From the NCBI GenBank assembly GCA_009777775.1, contig WRLE01000001.1:1-64000 (forward strand): a stretch of DNA of 64,000 nt. Reading direction: 5' to 3'. Under the pieces are notes generated by a model. The model was not told the origin of the DNA. It searched no databases and was given only the letters and a program-made list of their open reading frames with translations. The position numbers and the translations under genes are program-made. The DNA comes from Oscillospiraceae bacterium (GTDB lineage: Bacteria; Bacillota; Clostridia; Oscillospirales; Oscillospiraceae). Positions 26,086 to 35,620 of this stretch are shown here, piece by piece; positions within the stretch are counted from its first letter, which is position 1; each line of letters starts with the position of its first letter.

Positions 26086-27075
26086 ATGATTAGTAAAATA
26101 CTGTTTGCATTTATAGTGGCCCTTCTTGTTACCGTCATAGCTGGTCTCGTACTCATACCTGCCCTGCGGAGAGCCAACTTGGGACAAAGCATCAGGGAGG
26201 ATGGTCCAGTTTGGCACAGCGGAAAAGCAGGTACCCCAACAATGGGGGGCTTTATGTTTGTGATTGGCACGAGCATAGCATGCATTACCGTGGGCTTTTC
26301 ATCATTTCGCACAGGGGAGTTTCTCCACTTGCAAATTTTCCTCTTTGCTCTAGTATACGGTGTCATCGGGTTTTATGATGATTATAGGAAACTAAAGAAA
26401 AAGCAAAATGAAGGATTGACTGCAAGGGGAAAGTTTTTGCTCCAATTGCTAATATCTGTGCTATATATTTTAATAGTGAAAAGCACAGGCAAGCTAAGTG
26501 CTATTCTATATATACCATTTGTTAATATAAGCATACCATTACCTAATTGGATATATGTTATATTTTTAGCGTTTGTGGCAATAGGAACTGTGAATGCTGT
26601 GAATATAACCGATGGGGTAGATGGACTAGCCACTGGATCGGCTCTACCTGTTGCTATTTGCTTTGGTGCTATTGCCTTTGTGCTATCAAATCCTAGCCTT
26701 GGGATTTTTGCTGGTGCCTTAGCTGGTTCTTTAGCTGGATTTCTTGTCTTTAATTTTCATCCTGCAAAGGTTTTTATGGGAGATATTGGGTCACACTTCC
26801 TTGGAGGTGCGATATGCGCCATGGCTTATGCCTGCGATATGCCTCTTTTGTTAATTACTGTTGGCATAATATTCGTAATCGAGGCGCTTTCCGATATTAT
26901 ACAAGTCACTTATTTCAAAATAACAAAGGGTAAACGCATCTTTAAAATGGCGCCTTTACATCACCATTTGGAAATGAGTGGCTGGAGCGAGTATAAATTA
27001 TTCGCAGTTTTTACATCGATATCAACGGTATTTTCAATAATATCGTTTCTAGGGGTATACTCAGCTTTTAGCTGA
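26086..27075 (+). CDS. mraY: Phospho-N-acetylmuramoyl-pentapeptide transferase
   Basis: Integral membrane enzyme making lipid I from UDP-MurNAc-pentapeptide and undecaprenyl phosphate. The 329 residues carry ten or so hydrophobic segments and signature loops GTPTMGG, YGVIGFYDDYRK, NAVNITDGVDGLATG, VFMGDIGSHFLGG and the APLHHHLE end motif. The aspartates of DDY and FMGD are the expected catalytic and Mg ligands. It lies between murE and ftsW without murD. Confidence 0.97.
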   Translation: MISKILFAFIVALLVTVIAGLVLIPALRRANLGQSIREDGPVWHSGKAGTPTMGGFMFVIGTSIACITVGFSSFRTGEFLHLQIFLFALVYGVIGFYDDYRKLKKKQNEGLTARGKFLLQLLISVLYILIVKSTGKLSAILYIPFVNISIPLPNWIYVIFLAFVAIGTVNAVNITDGVDGLATGSALPVAICFGAIAFVLSNPSLGIFAGALAGSLAGFLVFNFHPAKVFMGDIGSHFLGGAICAMAYACDMPLLLITVGIIFVIEALSDIIQVTYFKITKGKRIFKMAPLHHHLEMSGWSEYKLFAVFTSISTVFSIISFLGVYSAFS

Positions 27076-27102
27076 GCAATTGTTTCGCGAGGAGCGTTTC
27101 AC

Positions 27103-28506
27103 ATGAGCTTTACTCACAATGCGCGGGGCGCATATGGAAGAAGAAACAACGATGCTGCCGTTGGGAATGGCAGAGAGGAAACTGGCGGGGAACCTCAAAT
27201 TGGTGGATTACCATTTTGGAAACCACGGGATTTAAGAGGTGAGTACATACCAAATAAGAAATCAAAAACAGGGGTTGATGTACCCTTTATGTTGTTGACT
27301 TTACTTATATTGTTAATCGGCGTGGTAATGGTACTTTCAGCAAGTTTTCCAAGAGGATATTATATTTCCGGAGAACCCTTGAAAGTATTCATGCGTCAAG
27401 TGGGTTTTGCAAGCAGCGGTATTTTTCTAATGTATATGGCATCGAGATTTAAGCTTAGAACAATTAGTCGGATGGCATATCTACTACTTGCCGCTTCCTT
27501 TTTCTTCCTAGTGATTGTCTTGTTTATTGGGATAGAAGTTAATGGCGCACGTAGATGGCTTGGAATTGGTGGTGCTGGGGCTTCAACCACATTCCAACCC
27601 TCCGAAATAGCAAAACTTGCTGTTATACTTTCATTTGCTAAATGGATTTGCGCCTGTGGTCCAGCTAAGATGAAAACATTCAAATATGGTATTTTACCCT
27701 TTGGAATTGTTATAGGAGCAATGGTTTGGCTGCTGATGAGAGAACCCCATATTTCAGCATCGGTGGTAATATTTGTTTTAGCAGTTATCATGATGTATGC
27801 TGGAGGAGTCAAGCTTCGATGGTTTGCAATGGGTGCAGGTATTCTTGCTGTATTGCTTGCCTGTGTATTATTTTTAAATCTCAGGGGAAGCGGTATAAAC
27901 AGCGACAACTTGAGTATCAGGGAGCAATTATCGCAAATCCAATGGTCATCGGGTAGGCTTGGCTACGCCGATGGTAGAATAGATGCTTGGCTCAACCCAG
28001 AAGCCGACCCCCTGGGCAAAGGGTTTCAAATTCGTCAATCATTGTATGCTGTGGGTTCCGGCGGGCTATTGGGGCAAGGTTTGGGTCAAAGTAGACAAAA
28101 GTACCTTTATCTACCCGAAGAACACAATGACTATATTTTTGCCATTGTTTGTGAGGAACTGGGATTTATAGGTGCTTTTCTCATACTATTTTTATTTTCA
28201 ATGCTGATAATTCGCGGTTTTTGGCTCGCTATGAATGCAAAGGATAAATATAGTTGCTTGGTGACCATTGGTATAACGAGCTTATTGGCTATACAGGTGT
28301 TTACCAATGTTGCTGTTGTGACCAATCTGTTGCCGGCAACTGGTGTATCTCTGCCATTTTTCAGTTATGGAGGAACAGCATTGTGGGTGCAACTTGTGCA
28401 AATTGGTATAGTACTTTCAGTTTCCAGGGAAATTCCATACCCGCAAGAAGCTGTAAATGAAATGCCTGCATCCCAGCAAAATAATAGGCAGAAAAGAGCC
28501 GTTTAG
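27103..28506 (+). CDS. ftsW: SEDS-family peptidoglycan glycosyltransferase (FtsW/SpoVE)
   Basis: Polytopic glycan polymerase working with the class B PBP at the septum. An unusually long hydrophilic N-terminus of about 60 residues (with a Gly/Asn-rich stretch) precedes about ten membrane helices. Family motifs include NGARRWLGIG, FQPSEIAKLAVI, LPEEHNDYIFAIVCEELGF and LPFFSYGGTA. The 467-residue length is long because of the N-terminal extension. SpoVE is the sporulation paralogue in Bacillus; the cluster position suits FtsW. Confidence 0.94.
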   Translation: MSFTHNARGAYGRRNNDAAVGNGREETGGEPQIGGLPFWKPRDLRGEYIPNKKSKTGVDVPFMLLTLLILLIGVVMVLSASFPRGYYISGEPLKVFMRQVGFASSGIFLMYMASRFKLRTISRMAYLLLAASFFFLVIVLFIGIEVNGARRWLGIGGAGASTTFQPSEIAKLAVILSFAKWICACGPAKMKTFKYGILPFGIVIGAMVWLLMREPHISASVVIFVLAVIMMYAGGVKLRWFAMGAGILAVLLACVLFLNLRGSGINSDNLSIREQLSQIQWSSGRLGYADGRIDAWLNPEADPLGKGFQIRQSLYAVGSGGLLGQGLGQSRQKYLYLPEEHNDYIFAIVCEELGFIGAFLILFLFSMLIIRGFWLAMNAKDKYSCLVTIGITSLLAIQVFTNVAVVTNLLPATGVSLPFFSYGGTALWVQLVQIGIVLSVSREIPYPQEAVNEMPASQQNNRQKRAV

Positions 28507-28571
28507 TATCGTGATAACTTAGAATGATAAACAAAATACTCAATGGTAAAAAATCCTTTGGAGGATGGATG

Positions 28572-29696
28572 ATGAAATTTCTCTTTGCATGCACAGGAAC
28601 AGCGGGGCATATTAACCCAGCTCTTGCTATTGCGGAGCAGTTAAAAAAGACTGTGGAAAATTCTAGCTTTCTGTTCGTTGGCGCAGGTAGAGATATGGAG
28701 AAACGACTCATCGAAAATGCTGGATATGAGCTGGTAAATATCCAAATGAGCGGACTGCGGCGAAGTTTTAAACCTAAAGATATTGTATATAATCTCAAAG
28801 CTGTTTCATATTTGTTTAAGGCAGGTATAGAGGCAAAAAAGATAATAAAGGATTTCAAGCCCGATGCAGTCATAGGCACAGGCGGATATATCTGTTATCC
28901 AGTAATAAAAGAAGCCTCAAAACTGGGTATCCCGACCATTGTTCACGAATCAAATGCTGTGCCTGGATTGACTACAAAAATGCTTGCGAAAACTGCAAGC
29001 CGAGTATTGGTATCCTTTCCAGGTTTGGAAAATAGCTACAAACGCCCTGAGAATGTAGTTTTCACCGGAACACCGATTAGAGGCGGCTTTGGTCAAAATG
29101 TCGATAAGACAAGGGATAAGAACCAATTTGGAAAACCTATTGTATTATCCTTTTGGGGGTCTCTCGGGGCTGAGGGTATGAATGAAATGATGATTGCTTT
29201 CATGAAAGCCAATGTGGAAAAGTCTGCTTTTCATCATATTCACGGTGCGGGAAAAAGCGGGGGAGACTTGGAAATACAGCAAGGTCTAATGGAGCTGGGA
29301 ATAGGGACAGAAGAGTTATCCAATCTAGACATTAGGGAATACATCGATGATATGGAAGCTGTTATGGGCTTGGCGGATTTAGTTTTATGTCGAGCAGGGG
29401 GCTCTACCATTGCTGAGTTGACAGCATTGGGTAAACCCGCTGTTCTCGTGCCCTCGCCTTATGTTTCCAACAATGAGCAACATTTCAATGCAGAGCAATT
29501 GGCTAAAGCTGGCGGAGCTTTGATTTTAGATGAAAAGAACTGCACAGGAGATATGCTATTTGATATTGTCGTGGATATTCTAAATGATAGCGATAAACTT
29601 TCTTCCATGGCAGAAGGACAAATGTCCATAGCAGCTCCAATGGCAGCGGAAACAATCACAGATTTAATACTATCATTGTGCAAGGACGTATACTAA
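28572..29696 (+). CDS. murG: UDP-GlcNAc:lipid I N-acetylglucosaminyltransferase
   Basis: Peripheral membrane glycosyltransferase converting lipid I to lipid II. The 374 residues have the donor- and acceptor-site motifs CTGTAGHINPALAIA, IGTGGYICYPV, VHESNAVPGLTTK and CRAGGSTIAELTALGKPAVL followed by an N..Q segment. The first glycine loop reads GTAGH where many MurGs have GTGGH. GGAGG at 28560-28564 lies seven bases before the second of two adjacent ATGs, which I take as start; a frame extends upstream to 28524 without support. Confidence 0.95.
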   Translation: MKFLFACTGTAGHINPALAIAEQLKKTVENSSFLFVGAGRDMEKRLIENAGYELVNIQMSGLRRSFKPKDIVYNLKAVSYLFKAGIEAKKIIKDFKPDAVIGTGGYICYPVIKEASKLGIPTIVHESNAVPGLTTKMLAKTASRVLVSFPGLENSYKRPENVVFTGTPIRGGFGQNVDKTRDKNQFGKPIVLSFWGSLGAEGMNEMMIAFMKANVEKSAFHHIHGAGKSGGDLEIQQGLMELGIGTEELSNLDIREYIDDMEAVMGLADLVLCRAGGSTIAELTALGKPAVLVPSPYVSNNEQHFNAEQLAKAGGALILDEKNCTGDMLFDIVVDILNDSDKLSSMAEGQMSIAAPMAAETITDLILSLCKDVY

Positions 29697-29716
29697 TATA
29701 GAAAGGAGGATGGACA

Positions 29717-30484
29717 GTGGAAACAAAAAGAGTTAGGCGGTTTGGCAATAGTACTGCGTTATATATATCCGCTGCCATACTTCTTGTACTTATATTGACC
29801 TTTCTTGGCACAAATGTGTTTTTGAAAATTATTACCATAGATGTGCTTGGAGATTCCAGGTATTCTAAATCGGAAATTGTCAAGGTTTCCGGCATCGAAG
29901 CGGGAAGCAGCATAATACGCATTGATGAAGCAAGTGCTTCCCAAAGGATTCTTGCTGCAATGCCCTATATAGAAGAAGCTAGTATCACATACAAACTCCC
30001 AGATAAAGTATTTATTTCCATAAAAGAAAGCTCCTTACTTTTGTCAATTCAATATAATCAAAATATGTTGATTATAAACCCTCAAGGGAGAGTTGTTGAC
30101 AATACTGTATATCCTGAGCTAAAGTTGGTGGAAATTATTGGTTTCGTCCCTTTGGAAGCTAACCTGGGTAGTCAAATGAAAGCAAGCATCGATGATGAAA
30201 CTAAGCTTAGGCATTTACTGGTGGTGCTTTCTGCAATCGATGAGTCTCCTTTGAAAAACTCTGTGGATTACGTTGATATTTCAAACATAAGCAGGGTTAT
30301 TATAGGGTATAAAGAGCATTTTACCGTTATTATTGGTATTTCCAGCGATACAGCAAGCAAATTAGCCTTGCTTGAGGAAAAAATCGCACAAATTATCGCT
30401 TCTGGAAGCTATAATCCCCTTTTTAGATGCATTATTGATGCCAGCGACCCCAGTGAATGGACCTGGGGACAAGAGGCATACTAG
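29717..30484 (+). CDS. ftsQ: Cell division protein FtsQ/DivIB
   Basis: Bitopic divisome scaffold protein. A short basic N-terminus, one membrane helix (about residues 15-37) and an extracytoplasmic POTRA domain (VLGDSRYSKSEIVKVSGIE, AMPYIEEASITYKLPDKVFI) followed by the FtsQ beta domain. At 255 residues the size is normal. It begins with GTG, supported by AGGAGG seven bases upstream. It follows murG by 20 bases and precedes ftsZ, with ftsA missing between them. Confidence 0.92.
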   Translation: METKRVRRFGNSTALYISAAILLVLILTFLGTNVFLKIITIDVLGDSRYSKSEIVKVSGIEAGSSIIRIDEASASQRILAAMPYIEEASITYKLPDKVFISIKESSLLLSIQYNQNMLIINPQGRVVDNTVYPELKLVEIIGFVPLEANLGSQMKASIDDETKLRHLLVVLSAIDESPLKNSVDYVDISNISRVIIGYKEHFTVIIGISSDTASKLALLEEKIAQIIASGSYNPLFRCIIDASDPSEWTWGQEAY

Positions 30485-30547
30485 CAGGTGGAATGCTACT
30501 AAATTCGGTATACAATCTTCAACAATAGAAAAAAAGTCACGAAACTC

Positions 30548-30576
30548 TTGACCTGAGAGTAAAAAGAGTATAAAAT
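30548..30576 (+). promoter_or_regulatory. ftsZ promoter
   Basis: TTGACC (30548-30553), a 17-base spacer and TAAAAT (30571-30576), about 30 bases before the ftsZ start. A second TATAAT at 30583-30588 lacks a good -35 partner. ftsZ can therefore be transcribed apart from the long cluster. Confidence 0.6.
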
Positions 30577-30606
30577 CACTCATATAATATATTGGGGGTA
30601 CTGAAC

Positions 30607-31761
30607 ATGTCGTTTTCATTTGAAAGCGGTCCTGATAATGTCGTGGTAATCAAGGTAGCTGGAGTTGGCGGAGCTGGTAACAATGTCGTCAACAGAATGG
30701 TTTCCAGTGGGACACAAGGCGTTGAGTTTATCGCTATAAACACGGACAAACCTGCGCTTTCACATTCGAATGCAGATATCAAAATACAAATCGGCGAAAA
30801 GTTGACGATGGGTCAGGGTGCAGGTTCAAATCCTGAAATTGGCAAAAAAGCAGCCGAAGAAAGTCGCAACAATATCGCCAAAGCAATAGAAAACACCGAT
30901 ATGGTCTTCATTGCCAGCGGCATGGGTGGCGGTACCGGTACCGGTGCTTCTCCAATTGTTGCCGATATTGCAAGAGAAGGCGGTGCCCTTACGGTTGGTG
31001 TTGTCACAAAACCCTTTGATTTCGAAGGCAAACGGAGGATGGAGCAGGCAGAAGAAGGCATAAAAAATATGCTCGGAAAGGTTGATTCCCTACTGGTTAT
31101 CCCTAATGATCGTCTAAAAAGCGTATCCGAGCAAAAACTGACCCTTGCCAATGCCTTTGAAATAGCAGATAGTGTACTTCATCAAGCGGTTCTTAGCATA
31201 TCGGAGCTCATTAAGAATACTGGTTTTATCAATTTGGATTTTGCCGATGTGACATCAATCATGAAGGATGCCGGCTATGCCCATATGGGTGTGGGACACG
31301 CAGGAGGAAAAGGCAAGGCTGAAGAAGCTGCCAGAGCTGCTGTGTCCAGTCCGTTAATGGAAACCTCCATTGATGGAGCCAGGGGAGTCTTGGTAAACAT
31401 TACAGGCTCATATGATATTGGGTTAGAAGATGTGGAAGTGGCTGCCAGCTTGGTGCAAACAGCAGCCCATCCCGATGCCAATATCATCTTCGGAGCGTCC
31501 TTCGACCCTGATATGGAAGATGAAATGAGGGTCATCGTAATTGCAACTCGTTTCCAGGAAAATAGCAATAGGGATGCCGCCCAATCCAGGCAAGCTATTT
31601 TTACAGGAATGCCAGAGACAAGGGCGAGGACAAACCCTGTAGTGGAGAGCAAAGTCGATGACGATGAGCCGATTCCCGAACCAGAGGATTTGGGGTCTAG
31701 CGACGATGATGATCCAGAAGATCCCTTTGATACCATATTCAAAATCTTCAATTCTAAATAA
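30607..31761 (+). CDS. ftsZ: Cell division GTPase FtsZ
   Basis: Tubulin-like GTPase forming the Z ring. The GTP-binding G-box GGGTGTG is at residues 107-113, preceded by [14 protein letters not shown] and followed by T7-loop residues NLDFADV. An acidic, variable linker ([10 protein letters not shown]) leads to a short C-terminal peptide ending IFKIFNSK. At 384 residues it is standard. GGGGG lies 7 bases before ATG 30607; the frame reaches further up to a TTG within that ribosome-binding site, which I reject as start. Confidence 0.98.
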   Translation: MSFSFESGPDNVVVIKVAGVGGAGNNVVNRMVSSGTQGVEFIAINTDKPALSHSNADIKIQIGEKLTMGQGAGSNPEIGKKAAEESRNNIAKAIENTDMVFIASGMGGGTGTGASPIVADIAREGGALTVGVVTKPFDFEGKRRMEQAEEGIKNMLGKVDSLLVIPNDRLKSVSEQKLTLANAFEIADSVLHQAVLSISELIKNTGFINLDFADVTSIMKDAGYAHMGVGHAGGKGKAEEAARAAVSSPLMETSIDGARGVLVNITGSYDIGLEDVEVAASLVQTAAHPDANIIFGASFDPDMEDEMRVIVIATRFQENSNRDAAQSRQAIFTGMPETRARTNPVVESKVDDDEPIPEPEDLGSSDDDDPEDPFDTIFKIFNSK

Positions 31762-31856
31762 TTGTAGCAACATTAAGTGGCTACTGTGGCGGGAGAAGAA
31801 CCTATATAATGATGGGTTTTCCTCCCGCACATTACATAAATTGAGAGGTATAGTTA

Positions 31857-32255
31857 TTGCTTGACTATCTTAAGCCTTTACCAAGTGGTAAACTTTCCGC
31901 AATGTCCACCCTGGGGCTTGCCCATATAGGTGATGCTGTTTTCGAGCTAATGGTGCGTACATATTTAATCGTAAATGGTGTCACTTCTGCAAAACAACTT
32001 CACAGCAAGGCTGTGGAACGTGTTTCTGCAAAAGCGCAAGCATCAACAATTTTGCGTTTACTGGATGAGCTGAGCGAAGAGGAGACTCTTATTTACAAAA
32101 GGGGACGCAATGCCAATGTCAATACTGTTCCTCGAGGCTCTACAATTGAAGAATATCATATAGCCACTGGAATCGAAACTCTCATTGGTTATCTATATCT
32201 CAAAGACGAAAGAGAACGGTTAAATGCTCTATTTACCATCATTATGGAGATGTAG
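31857..32255 (+). CDS. mrnC: Mini-ribonuclease III
   Basis: Double-strand-specific RNase with an RNase III catalytic domain but no dsRNA-binding domain; it matures 23S rRNA in Bacillus. The 132 residues include LAHIGDAVFELMVRTYLI with the acidic catalytic positions and a YKRGRNAN segment, then YHIATGIETLIGYLYL. It starts with TTG at 31857, with GAGAGG seven bases upstream. It heads a run of RNA- and translation-related genes. Confidence 0.93.
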   Translation: MLDYLKPLPSGKLSAMSTLGLAHIGDAVFELMVRTYLIVNGVTSAKQLHSKAVERVSAKAQASTILRLLDELSEEETLIYKRGRNANVNTVPRGSTIEEYHIATGIETLIGYLYLKDERERLNALFTIIMEM

Positions 32256-32310
32256 GACACATCACACTAGCATCTTATATAATCACAAATAAAGAAGGTA
32301 GGTGGCTTGT

Positions 32311-34068
32311 TTGCCCCTTGATGCGGTTTTCCTTGATTGCGTTAAAGTAGAATTATCCAATGAAATTGTTGATATGAGAATCGAAAGAATATCACAACCC
32401 CAAAGGGATGTTCTTGTATTTTCCGTGCGAGGACTTGGAAAATCACATAAGCTGTTATTATCTGCCGGTCCCAGTGATGGAAGAGTGCATATTACGACCT
32501 ATCAATTCGAAAATCCTAAGACTGCTCCCATGTTTTGTATGCTCCTTCGTAAGCATCTTTTAGGAGCAAGAATCGTATCCATTGAACAACCTCAATCGGA
32601 GCGAGTTTTGATTTTGAACATGGATGCTCCTGATGCTTTAGGTTATGTAGAAAAAAAACAACTAATTGTCGAGTTAATAGGACGTTCTTCAAACATTATC
32701 CTAGTGGACAAAGAAGGTTTAATAGTGGATTGCCTCAGGCGTATTGGTGGTGAAATGTCCGATAGGCGTATGGTGCTTCCTGGTTTGTTTTATGCTTATC
32801 CACCACCACAGGAGGGGAAGCTCGACCCCATGAGCAATTTTAACGATAAATGGAATGAAGCTTTTGGTAACGCCAAGGAAAAATTTGTTGATAGATGGTT
32901 GCTTTCGACTTTTTATGCTTTATCTCCTTTAATCTGCAGAGAACTTTCATATAGAGCATATGGTAGCGTTGATTTTGAAATTGCTGCCATAACCGATGGC
33001 GGAGCATCATTGCATGAAGCCTTGGATATGTTGATAATGGAGAGGAAAGCAGCTTTGTCAAAGCCCTGGATGCTTCAATCTTATGATGATGAACCTAAAG
33101 ATTTTTCATACACGAAAATTAAGCAATACGAGGATAGCTATAATGTAGTGGAAATGGATAGTTTTTCACAATTACTTGACAGTTTCCATACTCGCAGAGC
33201 CCAAATGCAACGAATATCTCAAAGTGCAAGCAGTTTGACTAAAAATTTAAAAAATAATCGTGACAGGCTTGTCCGTAAGTTGGAAATGCAGACTCAGGAA
33301 CTGGGAGACACCATGAAGCGCGATAGAATTAGAGAAACAGCAGACATCATCATGGCGAATTTGCACAGCATGAAACAGGGTGACAGTCAGCTGATAGCTG
33401 AGGATTTTTATGATAGCAATAACGAGCTTCGCACAATTTTTCTAGATTCAAAGAAAAGCCCCCAGCAGAACGCAGCCCAATATTACAAAGAATATAATAA
33501 AGCAAAAACAGCCCAGACCCATTTAGAAAAACAAATTACCCTCGGGCAAAATGAGCTGGCTTATCTCCAAAGTGTGTTAAGTCAAATTGATTTAGTGGAA
33601 AGTGAAAGCGATATGCAGAGCATTCGCGAGGAGCTTATGGAAACAGGCTATCTAAAAGCTCCGAAAAATAAGGGGAAAATTAGAGCAACAAAGGCAACGA
33701 ATGTTTTTGAAACATCCTCAGGATACAAAGTTTTAGTTGGTAGAAACAACATACAAAACGACCAATTGACTATGAAGACTGCTGACAAATCCGATTTTTG
33801 GTTCCATAGCCAGACCCACCAAGGCTCCCATGTGGTTTTGTGCTGTGATGGACAAACTCCAGATGAGCAGTCTGTTTTAGAAGCAGCCACCATTGCTGCA
33901 TATTTTTCCAGTGCTCGAAGCGAAGATAAAGTATCTGTAGACTATACATTTGTCAAGTTCGTGAAAAAGCCATCGGGATCGCGTCCTGGATTTGTGACAT
34001 ATACAAATTATAAAACTATTATAGTAAAACCAGATGAGGATTTGGTAAATCGTTTACGAAAAGGTTAG
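32311..34068 (+). CDS. rqcH: NFACT-family ribosome quality control protein RqcH
   Basis: Binds stalled 50S-peptidyl-tRNA complexes and recruits tRNA-Ala to add C-terminal alanine tails; formerly called a fibronectin-binding protein. The 585 residues contain NFACT-N (LPLDAVFLDCVKVEL), a long coiled coil (about 295-450) and NFACT-R (GYKVLVGRNNIQNDQLTMK, DFWFHSQTHQGSHVVL). TTG at 32311 is chosen because GGTAGGTGG lies five bases upstream and it gives the family start; GTG at 32302 is inside that site. Confidence 0.93.
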   Translation: MPLDAVFLDCVKVELSNEIVDMRIERISQPQRDVLVFSVRGLGKSHKLLLSAGPSDGRVHITTYQFENPKTAPMFCMLLRKHLLGARIVSIEQPQSERVLILNMDAPDALGYVEKKQLIVELIGRSSNIILVDKEGLIVDCLRRIGGEMSDRRMVLPGLFYAYPPPQEGKLDPMSNFNDKWNEAFGNAKEKFVDRWLLSTFYALSPLICRELSYRAYGSVDFEIAAITDGGASLHEALDMLIMERKAALSKPWMLQSYDDEPKDFSYTKIKQYEDSYNVVEMDSFSQLLDSFHTRRAQMQRISQSASSLTKNLKNNRDRLVRKLEMQTQELGDTMKRDRIRETADIIMANLHSMKQGDSQLIAEDFYDSNNELRTIFLDSKKSPQQNAAQYYKEYNKAKTAQTHLEKQITLGQNELAYLQSVLSQIDLVESESDMQSIREELMETGYLKAPKNKGKIRATKATNVFETSSGYKVLVGRNNIQNDQLTMKTADKSDFWFHSQTHQGSHVVLCCDGQTPDEQSVLEAATIAAYFSSARSEDKVSVDYTFVKFVKKPSGSRPGFVTYTNYKTIIVKPDEDLVNRLRKG

Positions 34069-34079
34069 GAGAGTTGCAT

Positions 34080-35081
34080 TTGAGTGAAAAAATCATGAGC
34101 GTGGACAGGCTGGAAAATATAATAAGTGTATTTGGCTCTTTCGATGAAAATCTCAAACTTATTGAGGAAGAGCTAAAGGTGAAAATTACCGATAGAAATT
34201 CTGAATTGTATATTTCAGGGGAAGATGAACAGGTGGAATTTGCTCTGCGAACCATTGGCGGTTTGCTGTCCCTAGCATCAAAAGGTGAACAAATAGATTC
34301 CAGGAGCATTAAGTATATCATCAGCTTGGTAAAAGATGGGCAAGATAGTAAAATATCGGAAATTTCACGAGACATTATATGTATTTCAGCCAAGGGACGA
34401 CCAATAAAGGCGAAAACACTGGGGCAAAAAAAATATGTTGATGCCATAGCTGCTAACACAGTAACCCTTGCCATAGGACCTGCTGGCACGGGAAAGACCT
34501 ATCTTGCCGTTGCCGCTGCAGTGGCTGCTTTTCGAGAAAAATCCGTCAACAGGATAATTTTGACAAGACCAGCTGTGGAAGCGGGAGAACGCTTGGGATT
34601 TTTACCAGGTGATTTACAAAGCAAGGTAGATCCGTATCTGCGTCCATTATACGATGCTTTATACGAATTACTTGGTGCAGACATCTATACAAAATATCTT
34701 GAAAAGGGTAATATTGAAGTAGCGCCTCTGGCATACATGAGGGGTAGAACCCTTGATGACTCGTTTATAATATTAGATGAAGCGCAAAACACTTCAAGGG
34801 AACAGATGAAGATGTTTCTAACTCGTTTGGGTTTTGGTTCAAAAATTGTGATTACTGGTGATGTTACCCAAATTGATTTGCCTCCCGACAAAACTAGTGG
34901 GCTTAGAGACGCTGTTCGCGTTTTGGAAAACATACCCGATATAGCTATATGCAACTTGACCACCGCTGATGTGGTGAGACATGAACTGGTTACGAAGATT
35001 ATTGAAGCATATGATAAAAAGCCCGAGAGAACTACAAATAGAAATACTGGTGCAACTGGGGCTAGACAGCGGAGACAATAA
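34080..35081 (+). CDS. phoH: PhoH-family ATPase
   Basis: Predicted cytoplasmic P-loop ATPase, often linked with YbeY in rRNA metabolism. An N-terminal region resembling a KH/RNA-binding domain precedes the PhoH domain: IGPAGTGKTYLAVAAAVAAF (Walker A), ILTRPAVEAGERLGFLPGDL, IILDEAQNTS (Walker B) and TGDVTQIDLP. At 333 residues it is typical. It begins with TTG at 34080, with AGGAGAG six bases upstream. It ends one base before ybeY, the conserved phoH-ybeY-era order. Confidence 0.94.
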   Translation: MSEKIMSVDRLENIISVFGSFDENLKLIEEELKVKITDRNSELYISGEDEQVEFALRTIGGLLSLASKGEQIDSRSIKYIISLVKDGQDSKISEISRDIICISAKGRPIKAKTLGQKKYVDAIAANTVTLAIGPAGTGKTYLAVAAAVAAFREKSVNRIILTRPAVEAGERLGFLPGDLQSKVDPYLRPLYDALYELLGADIYTKYLEKGNIEVAPLAYMRGRTLDDSFIILDEAQNTSREQMKMFLTRLGFGSKIVITGDVTQIDLPPDKTSGLRDAVRVLENIPDIAICNLTTADVVRHELVTKIIEAYDKKPERTTNRNTGATGARQRRQ

Positions 35082-35082
35082 C

Positions 35083-35592
35083 ATGAGCGAGCATAAAATA
35101 TACGCGCGTCATTATAGAACAATAAAGACTTCAGATAGGCTTCTTGTTCCCCTTATAAAACGATGCATTTTACACGCTCTGCGAGTGGAAAATGTTAGTA
35201 TGCCCTGTGAAATTTCTGTACTCATCACTGATGATGAAAATATTCGTATTCTCAATAGAGAACACCGAGGACTCGATGAGACGACTGATGTACTCTCTTT
35301 TCCCATGTTGGAATATAGCGATGCTGGTTGGGATTTTGCTCAGTATGTTGAAACAGACCCAGAAACAGGCCGTGTGGTGCTTGGCGACATTGTTTTATGT
35401 GCCAAGCGAGTTGATATTCAAGCTGTGGAAAATGAGCACTCACGGGAAAGGGAAACTGCATATTTAACCGTTCATTCGATTCTGCATCTTTTGGGTTATG
35501 ACCATATTGACGAGGGTGAAGATAAAAAATTGATGCGAGAAAAGGAAGAAGCAATCTTAAACGAGCTGAAAATCGATGCCCTTTGGGATTGA
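35083..35592 (+). CDS. ybeY: Endoribonuclease YbeY
   Basis: Zinc-dependent single-strand endoribonuclease for 16S rRNA 3'-end maturation and ribosome quality control. The metal motif H-x3-H-x5-H is present in VHSILHLLGYDHIDEGE, and LNREHRGLDETTDVLSFPM is the family signature. The ATG at 35083, with GGAGA eight bases upstream, gives the usual 169 residues; the frame is open further into phoH but that extension is not coding. It sits between phoH and era. Confidence 0.95.
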   Translation: MSEHKIYARHYRTIKTSDRLLVPLIKRCILHALRVENVSMPCEISVLITDDENIRILNREHRGLDETTDVLSFPMLEYSDAGWDFAQYVETDPETGRVVLGDIVLCAKRVDIQAVENEHSRERETAYLTVHSILHLLGYDHIDEGEDKKLMREKEEAILNELKIDALWD

Positions 35593-35620
35593 GCAGATTT
35601 ATAAGTAAGACAGGTGAAAT

